Shown in pieces: positions 9,138 to 16,776 of a stretch of DNA of 64,000 nt. The notes beneath the pieces were generated by a model that did no database searches, was not told where the DNA came from, and saw nothing but the letters and a program-made list of their open reading frames with translations. Source of the DNA: Paenibacillus contaminans (lineage in GTDB: Bacteria; Bacillota; Bacilli; Paenibacillales; NBRC-103111); NCBI RefSeq assembly GCF_003285015.1, contig NZ_QMFB01000041.1:1-64000 (forward strand). The letters are read 5' to 3'. The number at the start of each line of letters is the position of its first letter. The first letter of the stretch is position 1. The position numbers and the translations under genes are program-made.

Positions 9138-9163
9138 GCAAAATGTACGCGTGTACATTTTGC
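9138..9163. promoter_or_regulatory. Palindromic operator upstream of the isomerase gene
   Basis: Two perfect 11-bp arms, GCAAAATGTAC and GTACATTTTGC, are separated by GCGT. The core ATGTACGCGTGTACAT is centred on CG and differs at two positions from a catabolite-responsive (cre/LacI-type) element, so a LacI-family regulator or CcpA is likely. A GntR-type AraR-like site is an alternative. It sits 32 bp before the start codon, where binding would block transcription. Confidence 0.65.
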
Positions 9164-9303
9164 TGAAAAAGGGACACGCAGCTTGCCGGAAATTTCGTTG
9201 TCCAAGGGGATCGCGTGTTACCGGTCCGTCCTCGTGATGCCGATCAATCAAGCAAAGCTCGTGCAGGTGTGCATATATGCTCAGATTATACCATCACTCC
9301 CGC

Positions 9304-10476
9304 TCAAAATGAAGGCAGAGTGAACAATCCGCGATAAATTTTTAGTACGGTTTCGTATCCGGTTGCCGGGCTGTAGCTGTAGACGATAACCGCGAATACG
9401 ACGATCGCCTGCGTCACGAAGCAGCGAAAATAAAAATAGGAACGCGACACTTTCTTTTTATTGACGGTCGTTTGTCCGAGCAGGCTCTCGATCGCAATGA
9501 CGATCCCGTGGTAGACGCCCCACAGCACGAACAGCCAGTTGAAGCCGTGCCAAAGACCGATCAGCACCATGATGCCGAAGGACATGGCTGCGCCGGCCCA
9601 TTTCGAAGGCGTTTGGCGTCCGAAAATGAGAAACACGTGATCGCGGAACCAATCGGCCATCGTTGCATGCCAATTGCGCCAATACTGCGTCAGCGTCGGT
9701 GCGGTGAATGGCTTTTTGAAGTTTTCCGGAATATTGTAGCCCATCAGCCGGCCGAAGCCGATTGCAATGTCGGAATACCCCGAAAAATCGAAATATATCC
9801 AGATGTAGAACCAAATCATCAGAAACAGCGACTCATGCGTCTGCAGAGTCCCTGCTCCGTCCATCACGTCGTAGAATATGCGGCTCATCCAGGCAACGAT
9901 GACGAATTTTTTAAACAGGCCGAGGATAATACGTTTGATTCCCGCCTCAAAAGCCGTGGTGTCGACCTGATATGGCTTGCGCGTATCCGCCATAAAATCG
10001 CGGAATTTCAAAATCGGCCCCGAGGTGAAGGTCGGTATAAACAGAATGAAATTGAAGTAGTCCATGGCGCCGGCGCGCCCGTCCTTGCCCACGTAGTAAG
10101 CGAAGTAATAGGCGTCGATAACCTTCAGCACATTGTAGATGACGCCAAGAAAGAGGACGGCATCGAACAGCGAGTTCGTCCAGACGTCCATTTCGAATAA
10201 GCGTAAAGAAGAAACGGCGGCGACGTTGGCGGCGATTGCTGACAAAAACCAGCCTTTGCGCCATTTTGGCACCACGCATAAGAAACGGAAGCCGATAAAG
10301 TTCAGCGCGGTCCAAGCCATATAAAAAACGAACAGCTTCTGGCTGTACACGAGCAGGAAAGCCGCATTAAACAGCAGCAGCAGGACGCGCTTGTTGCCCG
10401 CCCATCGCCGGGTGAGCATCAGTACCGCGATCATCCCGCACATGGCCAGTATGGACGTCATATTCGTATAAAACAT
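9304..10476 (-). CDS. MBOAT family O-acyltransferase, DltB-like
   Basis: This 390-residue polytopic membrane protein is close to DltB in length and shorter than typical AlgI. It carries the MBOAT landmarks IYFDFSGYSDIAIGFGR (about 227-243), NFKKPFTAPTLTQYWRNWH with His270, and LIGLWHGFNWLFVLWGVYHG with the catalytic-type His310. MBOAT proteins of this type move an acyl group from a carrier protein on the cytoplasmic side to an acceptor outside. It begins 3 nt after the stop of a DltX-like microprotein and is the last gene of an operon with a carrier protein, an amino-acid ligase and a DltD-like protein. I therefore infer transfer of an aminoacyl group to a surface polymer. The acceptor is unknown. 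Confidence 0.93.
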   Translation of the reverse strand: MFYTNMTSILAMCGMIAVLMLTRRWAGNKRVLLLLFNAAFLLVYSQKLFVFYMAWTALNFIGFRFLCVVPKWRKGWFLSAIAANVAAVSSLRLFEMDVWTNSLFDAVLFLGVIYNVLKVIDAYYFAYYVGKDGRAGAMDYFNFILFIPTFTSGPILKFRDFMADTRKPYQVDTTAFEAGIKRIILGLFKKFVIVAWMSRIFYDVMDGAGTLQTHESLFLMIWFYIWIYFDFSGYSDIAIGFGRLMGYNIPENFKKPFTAPTLTQYWRNWHATMADWFRDHVFLIFGRQTPSKWAGAAMSFGIMVLIGLWHGFNWLFVLWGVYHGIVIAIESLLGQTTVNKKKVSRSYFYFRCFVTQAIVVFAVIVYSYSPATGYETVLKIYRGLFTLPSF

Positions 10477-10479
10477 GTG

Positions 10480-10590
10480 CTAGAACCCCTCGTATATAAA
10501 AATACCTTTGCCGGTGTAGTAAACGACGACCAGGACGAGCATGATCAAGTACGCTACGATTTCGATTGCTTTGCGAGCGATTCGAGCCAT
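10480..10590 (-). CDS. DltX-like single-helix microprotein (36 residues)
   Basis: ATG at 10590 (6 nt after GGAGGTG) opens a 36-codon frame beginning MARIARKAIEIV, with one hydrophobic helix (about 9-25) and ending GKGIFIYEGF. DltX proteins of dlt operons are small single-helix peptides ending in a motif like FIYNEF, whose tyrosine has been implicated in passing D-alanine through DltB. The ending FIYEGF here keeps the aromatic/Tyr pattern. The ORF overlaps the end of the DltD-like gene by 37 nt and stops 3 nt before the MBOAT start, so it is translationally coupled to its likely partner. It is too short for usual gene callers. Homology is judged by eye, but size, helix, ending and position all agree. 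Confidence 0.82.
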   Translation of the reverse strand: MARIARKAIEIVAYLIMLVLVVVYYTGKGIFIYEGF

Positions 10591-11495
10591 TCGTCCACCT
10601 CCTTCGTAAACAGCGGCGCCCCGTCCTCGCGGTTCAAATGGACGAGATCGTGAAAATATTGCGGTTCGTACCGGCTCATTGCGTCGAATGTTGGAACGTC
10701 ACCCGCCTTAAGCAGCTTGTTGACCTCTTCCTTCAGCGGCTTCATGTAGGCGAACTCAGGATAGGCCTTATTGTAAGGCATCCAGATGACGCGGAGCGGA
10801 ATTCGCTCGCGCTTGGCGTATTCGATGACGTACTGCAGGGCATCGAGATTCGCCGAGAAATCCTTCAGCGTCATCGAACCGAACTTTTCATTGTAAAAGT
10901 TCCACCGTTCCTTCATGAATTCATCCGTTTTGCGCCCGAAGTACAGCTCCTTGTCGATCCAGCGCGGCTCATAGGCTGACAGCTTGCTGCGATCCAGCTC
11001 CACGATGCCCGTATAGAGGCTGCGCAGCGCTTCCTCGCCGGAATCCTTCAAGTAGTCGCGGTAAGCGAACAGGTAGGGCTGGTACCATTTCTTCAGCCAT
11101 GGATACGTCGAGTCGGTCGAAGGCTCCGTCGGCATCAAGTCTACCATCGTGTGAATATCGATGCCGATGACAAGCTCGTCCTGCACCTTATACAGCTTAT
11201 GGTCGAGAATTCCCTTCAGGTCGTTGATGCTGCCGTACGACAGCCCCATTTCGACGAGCGGGTGCTTCGACTTGTCTTCGATGTAGGCACCGGTCACCGC
11301 CGAATTACCGAAAAAAACCGGGCCGGCATCAGCCCAGTTGTGATGATAGAGCGTTTTGGTGAAATCGTTCTTGTAAAACCGCCGCGACGACTTCAGCGGA
11401 TCCCAATTGGCTACCGCCAAGTCGGTCGCAACAAAAGCGAGCAGCAGCAGCAGCACGAAGCTGTTGCGCCGCAGGAAAGAAGCGAATCGTTTCAC
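10554..11495 (-). CDS. DltD/AlgJ-like SGNH-fold membrane-anchored protein
   Basis: This 313-residue protein has an N-terminal signal anchor (about 11-28) and an extracellular domain with an SGNH/GDSL-like triad. Block I is VFFGNSAVTGAY (Ser65), and the C-terminal block HDLVHLNREDG supplies Asp283 and His286. DltD-like proteins work with DltB on the outer face, handling the acyl group at the polymer acceptor. It starts at a GTG after GGGGT. It lies between the carrier-protein ligase gene and the DltX-like microprotein, which overlaps its last codons. I call it DltD-like by role and layout rather than strong sequence identity. An acetyl- or acyl-esterase is the alternative. Confidence 0.83.
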   Translation of the reverse strand: MKRFASFLRRNSFVLLLLLAFVATDLAVANWDPLKSSRRFYKNDFTKTLYHHNWADAGPVFFGNSAVTGAYIEDKSKHPLVEMGLSYGSINDLKGILDHKLYKVQDELVIGIDIHTMVDLMPTEPSTDSTYPWLKKWYQPYLFAYRDYLKDSGEEALRSLYTGIVELDRSKLSAYEPRWIDKELYFGRKTDEFMKERWNFYNEKFGSMTLKDFSANLDALQYVIEYAKRERIPLRVIWMPYNKAYPEFAYMKPLKEEVNKLLKAGDVPTFDAMSRYEPQYFHDLVHLNREDGAPLFTKEVDEWLESLAKQSKS

Positions 11496-11604
11496 GGTGC
11501 ATGACCCCGTTTATCCTTGGAATGTCAGAAAGCATATCTCCGCCGATTGTTCCATTTCCCGGTAAACGCCGGCGTAAAGACGCCAGTAGTCGTTTATCCT
11601 TGGA

Positions 11605-12798
11605 TTACAGCGATTTTTGCTGCCATTCCGCATATTGCTCGCGGAACGCTTGCGGCCATTGCGCTTGATCCAGCCCGTATTGGGCCAGGAACGCGAATGC
11701 CCAGCGCTCGATGCCGAAGCCGACGCAGCCGGTAACGGCGTTGCGTTTGCCCATTTTGATATTGAACGCGTTGCCGAACGTGTTGCTGTGGAAGTTGACG
11801 GAGCTGCAGGCGATCGATTTGTCGATATACGGAATGCGCAAGCGCAGCTCGTACTTCATTTCCTGATTGCGCTGGAAAGACGCTTTGACCTGGAAATCGT
11901 TCGTAAAAAACGGATCGTTGGCGATTTCCATGAAGCTGTCGACGTTCCATTCGGCGGCCAGTTCTTTCAGGTATTCGATCGACTTCAGTCTGTTCTCCTT
12001 GACGAAATCCGGTTTCCCGACAAAAATGATCTCGCGCATGCTGAAATCCAGCAGACGGCCGAAATCGGTGTGGTTTTTGGACTCAAACCGGTGGCATTTG
12101 GAGATAGCTGTTACGACGACGCCGTCGCCTTCGAGCGTTTCGTCCTGCAAGCCCTCATAGCAGTGGTAGCAGGTGGACGGATTCATGGCGAACTTCGGAC
12201 GCGGCATGTTGGCATCCAGCGACATCGGCTCTTCTTGCTTCCAGCCGCCGGCTTCGCGGATCGACTGCGAGAACGTCTCGATGACGTCCAAATCCTCGCG
12301 CAGATGCGTCAGGAAATGAATGTGCTCGGGAAACGACGTAAAATGATTCGTTTTGTTGAGCGTTTCGCAGTGGATGACGGCCGGATACGATTCTTCCTTC
12401 ACATCGAACCGGTTTGCGATTCTGGTCACGAAGGCGTAATCGAGAAAACGCATCAGACTGGAAAACGGCTCGCGGAAGATGAACAGCCCTGGCTCCAGCA
12501 CTTTGATGATTTTCGACTCGACAAGCTCGGCGATAATGTCGCCTTTGTACGGCGAGTCCACTTTATGTTCAAACAAAATATTCTCTTTGAAGCCGAAATC
12601 TCCCTTGGAGAAACGGTCGATCAGCCGGTTGAGCCGGCTTTCGATAACGTCTGCGCCATGCGGCGAGTTGTGCGTAACGCGAAGCGTATCGCCGTCAATG
12701 ACAATGTCCGTAATCGTCTCATCGACGAAGGCGGCGGCATATTTCAGTTGTCCGTGCTGGCCGGGCGCGAGGCGCTCAAGCGAAACTACGCATTCCAT
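11605..12798 (-). CDS. Amino acid:[carrier protein] ligase (class-II aaRS-like, atypical SerRS paralogue)
   Basis: This 397-residue protein has a class-II aminoacyl-tRNA-synthetase core: motif 2 CHRFE (Arg237, Glu239) and motif 3 GFGIERW (Arg365). Cys210, Glu256 and Cys358 are spaced as expected for the Cys-Glu-Cys zinc site of amino acid:[carrier protein] ligases and archaeal-type seryl-tRNA synthetases. I see no tRNA-binding arm. Known members adenylate glycine or alanine and load it on the phosphopantetheine of a small carrier protein encoded next door. Here the carrier gene ends 44 nt upstream, which fits exactly. In this operon it takes the place DltA holds in dlt operons. A GAGAGG site precedes the ATG. 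The amino acid used cannot be read from the sequence by eye. Confidence 0.85.
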   Translation of the reverse strand: MECVVSLERLAPGQHGQLKYAAAFVDETITDIVIDGDTLRVTHNSPHGADVIESRLNRLIDRFSKGDFGFKENILFEHKVDSPYKGDIIAELVESKIIKVLEPGLFIFREPFSSLMRFLDYAFVTRIANRFDVKEESYPAVIHCETLNKTNHFTSFPEHIHFLTHLREDLDVIETFSQSIREAGGWKQEEPMSLDANMPRPKFAMNPSTCYHCYEGLQDETLEGDGVVVTAISKCHRFESKNHTDFGRLLDFSMREIIFVGKPDFVKENRLKSIEYLKELAAEWNVDSFMEIANDPFFTNDFQVKASFQRNQEMKYELRLRIPYIDKSIACSSVNFHSNTFGNAFNIKMGKRNAVTGCVGFGIERWAFAFLAQYGLDQAQWPQAFREQYAEWQQKSL

Positions 12799-12842
12799 GG
12801 GTTTCTACCTCTCAATCTATAGGAAAAAAGGCCGGTCAGGCG

Positions 12843-13094
12843 TTATTTTCCGGTTTTTTGGGCGATGAACGACGCGATTTCGTTGACGGTATTCATCGAA
12901 TACAACATCAGATCCTGGTTGGTTACTTGAATGCCGTAAGTTTTCTCGACATGGGCGATCAAGGCCGTGGCCCCGATCGAATCGATATAGCCGTAGTCGA
13001 ACAAATGTACGTCCCGGCCGAAATCGTCGTCGTCGGCTTCGATTTCGTAACGGTCGCGAATGTGCGTTTCGAGCTCTGCTGCAAGTTGTTCCAT
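12843..13094 (-). CDS. Acyl/aminoacyl carrier protein (DltC-like role)
   Basis: This 83-residue acidic carrier protein has the phosphopantetheine attachment motif DSIGATAL at Ser39 in the usual helix-2 position. It must be activated by a 4'-phosphopantetheinyl transferase encoded elsewhere. It follows a strong AAGGAGG and lies between the large propeller protein gene and the ligase gene that probably charges it. It would present the activated amino acid to the MBOAT protein. The absence of any fatty-acid or NRPS gene nearby makes a dedicated role in this operon the best reading. Confidence 0.92.
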   Translation of the reverse strand: MEQLAAELETHIRDRYEIEADDDDFGRDVHLFDYGYIDSIGATALIAHVEKTYGIQVTNQDLMLYSMNTVNEIASFIAQKTGK

Positions 13095-13141
13095 TAGGTT
13101 GTTCCTCCTTAGGAGTGGATGATTTCGCCCGGAAGCTCCGG

Positions 13142-16100
13142 CTACTGTGGCTTCACGCGAATCGTCGTTTTATCGCCGTAATGAGTGACGGTGTACGTAT
13201 GACGCTCCGGATTCTCCTCGATCTTCAGGTTGTCGCCTTCGATCGCGAGCGGCTGGTCCGGCGGACTGTACAGCTTGATTTGCTGCATGCCTTCGCCGTT
13301 CAAAGCAATCGTCCAGCCTTTATCCTGCTTGTCGATCGTCATCGGCACATTGACGCGGACGATATGGAAAGGCTCCTTGCGCCAGCTGACGGACAGCTTA
13401 GTAGGGCCGGTTAATCCGGCGTACAGCATCTGCTTGTCGCCTTCGGCAGGCGTTTCGCGCTGAAACGCATCGCGGCTCGTATACACCGGCGAATCGACGA
13501 CAAGCGGATGATTCGCATATCGCTTGCCCGGTTCGATCGCTACGCCGAGCGCGTTGCGGTAATCGCCGGCCTGCGCCGGTACGCTGCCCGTTTGCGGAGT
13601 TAGCGTAAGCGTAAGGTGCTCGCCTTTGCCGGCGAGATTTTTAAGCTTGTCCAAGAAGTAAAGCCCCCAGCTTTGACTGACCTTCACTTTGGACGTCAAC
13701 GCGGTCAAGTAGGATTGGGCCATTTGCGGTTCGGTCATAAAATTATAGTCGTATTCCGTGCGCAGCTTGTCCATATATTTGACGAACGGAAGCAGCTCGT
13801 TTTTCAGCCGCAGCGGGTCTGCCGCAGCGTATTCGATGTGTTCGAAATAATCGATCGGCATATCGAGCGCCGTATAAGAGCGGTAAATATCTTCCGTTCC
13901 TTGTACGGCAATAACCCCTTCTTTGCTGACCGTTTCGGCAAAACGGACGGCCGGTGCGCCGACGACCATCGGATTTTTCAGCGACCCGTCCGCCAGCAGG
14001 AACGGCATGCCCCAAATATAGTCGGGCGTATAGGTCGGATCGATGCGGTTGTTGGACGGCCGGAAGCCGAAATTGAACCAGATGTCCTGTTCGTGCTCAT
14101 TGCGAAGCGTTTGGAGACGATCGGAATTATTGATCCGCCACGTATGCTGGTTGGTGCCGGGCATGACCCACGGAATGCCTAGCTTCTTGAACGATTCCCG
14201 CTGAAGCGCGAGCTCGGCTTTCTCTTGTTCGTCACTTACGTAATGATGCACGTATACGTGCGGATATAAAGGTATTTTGTTGGTCTTCGTATAGTCGATG
14301 AATTCCTTTAGCCCTGCGGCATAAGGGAAGTTCGGATCGTCGACCGTGACCGGATCGCTGAACCCGATCTGCCCGACGACGAGATCCGGCTTGCCGTCTC
14401 GGTTCACGTCATGAACGACCGGTACCGAGTAGTGACCGCCGACAAGCGCATGGGATCCAAGCATGTTTTTGGTTTCACCGGCAATCGGCCCCTGATTCAG
14501 CCAGCTGCCGTTGCGCTGCTCGAACAGCATCACGTCTCCGTCGCTGCTGCCGACGAGCAGCTCAAGCTTGCCGTCGCCGTTCATGTCGGCAAGTGCCGGA
14601 GCGGCGTATGGCGCGGACAGCTGTGCGATCGCGATGCCGCGCTCGAAGTCGAGCGGGCGGCCCGGTACGCCGCGGAACAGCGTGACGGCTCCGCGGCTGT
14701 CGCCGACGAGCAAGTCGGGCGTGCCGTCGCCGTCGATATCGCCGATTGCGGGCGCCGCATTCGCAGTAACCGCGAGCGGCTTGCCGTCCGCCATGAGCCG
14801 CTGAGGTGCGGCATAAACGGCTTTGACGAAGCCGTTTTGCTTGCCCGGCGCGCTTGCGGCCGCCGCCGCTTCTGCCCCGCCGAGCGCCAGCGACACGTAC
14901 AGCTCGCCTGCGCCGTTGCCGAGCACGAGGTCGGCGCGCCCGTCGCCGTTCAGATCGGCTGCCGCCAGCGTGCCGAACTCGCCGATCGAAAGCGGTTTGC
15001 CGTTCGCCTGCAGCAGCTTCTCCGGCGGCCCGAACGCGTCCGGCGCGGCGAGGCCCTCGGGGAGCGGCTGCGAAGCGTAGGCGTCGTCCTTCGCGCCGAG
15101 GTTGCGGTAGGCGTAAATAAAGCCGTCCGCACTGGCCGCGAGCAAGTCGGCTGTTCCGTCGCCGTCCAGGTCGACGAAAGCCGGATACATCCGGTAAGGA
15201 TCCGTCATCGGACTGGACAAATCGTTCGGAGCGGAGTACGGCGCCTGCTTGATCGGACGGCTGCCGCTTGCGAGCTTGACGCCGCTGGAATAGAAGGAAT
15301 TGGCGAATTCGCCGATAAATTTCGGCTGCTGAGCCGTTCCCGCATTCAGATGGACAATCGCGTTCTCCCACCATTTGTTCCACTCAAACGAGCCGCGGAC
15401 GAGCGAGTAGGACGGGATTTCATTGTATTCCTTCAGCAGCTCCGCCCATATGATGCCCGAGCCGTCACGGAACCCCGGCAGCGCTTCGAAATGGTTCTGG
15501 AACGCCATCGCCGGCCGGCCGTAAGGACCGAGCACCTTCGTCACGCTGTAGCCGAGCTTTTCCTTGGAAACATAGCTCACGTAAGCGTTGCGAAGCTGGT
15601 AGTTTGCGGCTGCAAAAGAAAATTGAAAATAAGGCTGCAGCGGCAGCGGGTTTTTGAAATCGAAATAAGTCGTACCCGGTCTGCGCGGATGATTCTTTTC
15701 TTGCTCGGCTGCAAGCTGCGAAAAGCCTTGCGCCGCATCGTATCCGCTCTGCAGATCGAAGCCGGTTATGAAATAACGGTTCGGCAGGAACGTTCCCGCG
15801 AGCAGCACGGAGCCTTCTCCGAAGCGGTTGACGGTCATCGCGGATACGCCGTTCACCTTCACGACCGTTTCGGCGGTCGTAGGCACGATTCCTTTGCCCC
15901 AGAGGAACCCCGGGAGGGCATTAAAGCCGCCGTGAGCGCCGAAATTGTCTGCGAACAGTTGAAACACCTGCTGCATGCCTTGTAAATGGACATCGACGGC
16001 AGGGTAGTCGAAATTGGTGCCGCTCGTTTCGTCCGGAATGTCGGAAAGCGCGGAAGCGCCGAGCATATCGAGCGGGAAATCGGCGGCAAAGCCGTTCTCC

Positions 16101-16429
16101 AAAAACAAATGGCCGCCTGCGCGGACATAGCCGGTCAATTTTGGCAGTGCCTGCCGCAAAACGTCGGTATGCTGCAGTCCCGGATCGAGATAAATCGCGT
16201 CATAGCCGCGCAGCTTTCTCTCGGACATGCCGTCCAGAGCCGTTCTAGTTATGTAGGCATTGGCCGACAGCGTTTGATGAAGATTGTCGTAAGCCGACGC
16301 GTCGAATGCATCCGCGGAAGTTGCATAAAGCAAGTCGAGCCGGTCTTCCTTTGGCACGAAAAAAAGAGCGGCAACGAGCAAAAGCAGCGCTCCGGCAGCT
16401 GCCAGTAAGGTCGATCGGAGTTTATTCAA
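13142..16429 (-). CDS. Large membrane-anchored FG-GAP beta-propeller protein, probably polysaccharide-related
   Basis: This 1095-residue protein has an N-terminal signal anchor (about 6-25), a 190-residue region resembling ThuA/GATase-like folds (about 31-220), and five calcium-loop FG-GAP/VCBS repeats (DLDGDGTAD 419-427, DLNGDGRAD 492-500, DIDGDGTPD 564-572, DMNGDGKLE 615-623, DVNRDGKPD 674-682) forming a propeller. The 400-residue C-terminal part contains segments such as IPLYPHVYVHHY and MPGTNQHTW that recall polysaccharide-deacetylase-like barrels. It starts at TTG after AGAGGG. It is the first gene of the Dlt-like operon and lies outside the cell, so it may bind or process the polymer that is aminoacylated. 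I do not recognise the full-length family. Confidence 0.8.
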   Translation of the reverse strand: MNKLRSTLLAAAGALLLLVAALFFVPKEDRLDLLYATSADAFDASAYDNLHQTLSANAYITRTALDGMSERKLRGYDAIYLDPGLQHTDVLRQALPKLTGYVRAGGHLFLENGFAADFPLDMLGASALSDIPDETSGTNFDYPAVDVHLQGMQQVFQLFADNFGAHGGFNALPGFLWGKGIVPTTAETVVKVNGVSAMTVNRFGEGSVLLAGTFLPNRYFITGFDLQSGYDAAQGFSQLAAEQEKNHPRRPGTTYFDFKNPLPLQPYFQFSFAAANYQLRNAYVSYVSKEKLGYSVTKVLGPYGRPAMAFQNHFEALPGFRDGSGIIWAELLKEYNEIPSYSLVRGSFEWNKWWENAIVHLNAGTAQQPKFIGEFANSFYSSGVKLASGSRPIKQAPYSAPNDLSSPMTDPYRMYPAFVDLDGDGTADLLAASADGFIYAYRNLGAKDDAYASQPLPEGLAAPDAFGPPEKLLQANGKPLSIGEFGTLAAADLNGDGRADLVLGNGAGELYVSLALGGAEAAAAASAPGKQNGFVKAVYAAPQRLMADGKPLAVTANAAPAIGDIDGDGTPDLLVGDSRGAVTLFRGVPGRPLDFERGIAIAQLSAPYAAPALADMNGDGKLELLVGSSDGDVMLFEQRNGSWLNQGPIAGETKNMLGSHALVGGHYSVPVVHDVNRDGKPDLVVGQIGFSDPVTVDDPNFPYAAGLKEFIDYTKTNKIPLYPHVYVHHYVSDEQEKAELALQRESFKKLGIPWVMPGTNQHTWRINNSDRLQTLRNEHEQDIWFNFGFRPSNNRIDPTYTPDYIWGMPFLLADGSLKNPMVVGAPAVRFAETVSKEGVIAVQGTEDIYRSYTALDMPIDYFEHIEYAAADPLRLKNELLPFVKYMDKLRTEYDYNFMTEPQMAQSYLTALTSKVKVSQSWGLYFLDKLKNLAGKGEHLTLTLTPQTGSVPAQAGDYRNALGVAIEPGKRYANHPLVVDSPVYTSRDAFQRETPAEGDKQMLYAGLTGPTKLSVSWRKEPFHIVRVNVPMTIDKQDKGWTIALNGEGMQQIKLYSPPDQPLAIEGDNLKIEENPERHTYTVTHYGDKTTIRVKPQ

Positions 16430-16470
16430 AGCAAAAACCCTCTAACGAATTGGATTGCAAAGCTTACGCT

Positions 16471-16499
16471 ATTATACCATTTTCCGCGAATGATGTTAA
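16471..16499 (-). promoter_or_regulatory. Sigma-A promoter of the Dlt-like operon
   Basis: On the minus strand TTAACA, a 17-bp spacer and a perfect TATAAT lie about 40 nt upstream of the first start codon. Together with the terminator just beyond it (16541-16577), this isolates the six genes as one transcription unit. Confidence 0.8.
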
Positions 16500-16540
16500 C
16501 TTGGGTCGAAATATGGTAGGGAATAGGAGAAAATGAACGC

Positions 16541-16577
16541 AAAAAGCCCCTCCGGTATATATTCCCGGATAGGCTTA
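16541..16577 (-). terminator. Terminator of the LytTR/ABC operon
   Basis: On the minus strand AAGCC-TA-TCCGG and CCGGA-GG-GGCTT form a stem with one TA/GG internal mismatch and a 9-nt loop, followed by TTT. It separates the ABC-2 operon from the Dlt-like operon. Confidence 0.7.
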
Positions 16578-16654
16578 TAAGCTGAAAGCGGGCAACCAGC
16601 GCTCCGGCCCGAACAGCGGCTTGGCTTATGCATCCCGACTTCCATTGGGCACGA

Positions 16655-16738
16655 TTATTGCTTGGCGATGTACATGAAGAGTAAAGCGATCGCGACGCCG
16701 AAAAGCAGCTGCACAAACGATTTTGCGCCTTTGCTCAT
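16655..16738 (-). CDS. 27-residue single-helix membrane microprotein
   Basis: ATG at 16738 lies 7 nt after a perfect AAGGAGGT. The peptide starts MSKGAKSFVQLLFGV and ends MYIAKQ, with one hydrophobic helix (about 8-24) and a positively charged N-terminus. It lies 38 nt after the ABC-2 permease gene and before that operon's terminator, so it is very probably co-transcribed and may be a small subunit or regulator of the exporter. I do not recognise a family. It is too short for standard gene calling. Confidence 0.65.
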   Translation of the reverse strand: MSKGAKSFVQLLFGVAIALLFMYIAKQ

Positions 16739-16776
16739 TCCGGTACCTCCTTTCCGGTGAGTAACGGTTGGTCTTC

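Noticed and set aside
11617..12822. Plus-strand open frame (401 codons) over the ligase gene
   Set aside because: It is the antisense shadow of a well-conserved ligase, with no start signal and no recognisable domain.
14411..15985. Long plus-strand open frame (524 codons) over the propeller gene
   Set aside because: It is antisense to an intact protein with clear repeats, is Arg/Ala/Val-rich as GC-rich antisense frames are, and has no ribosome site.
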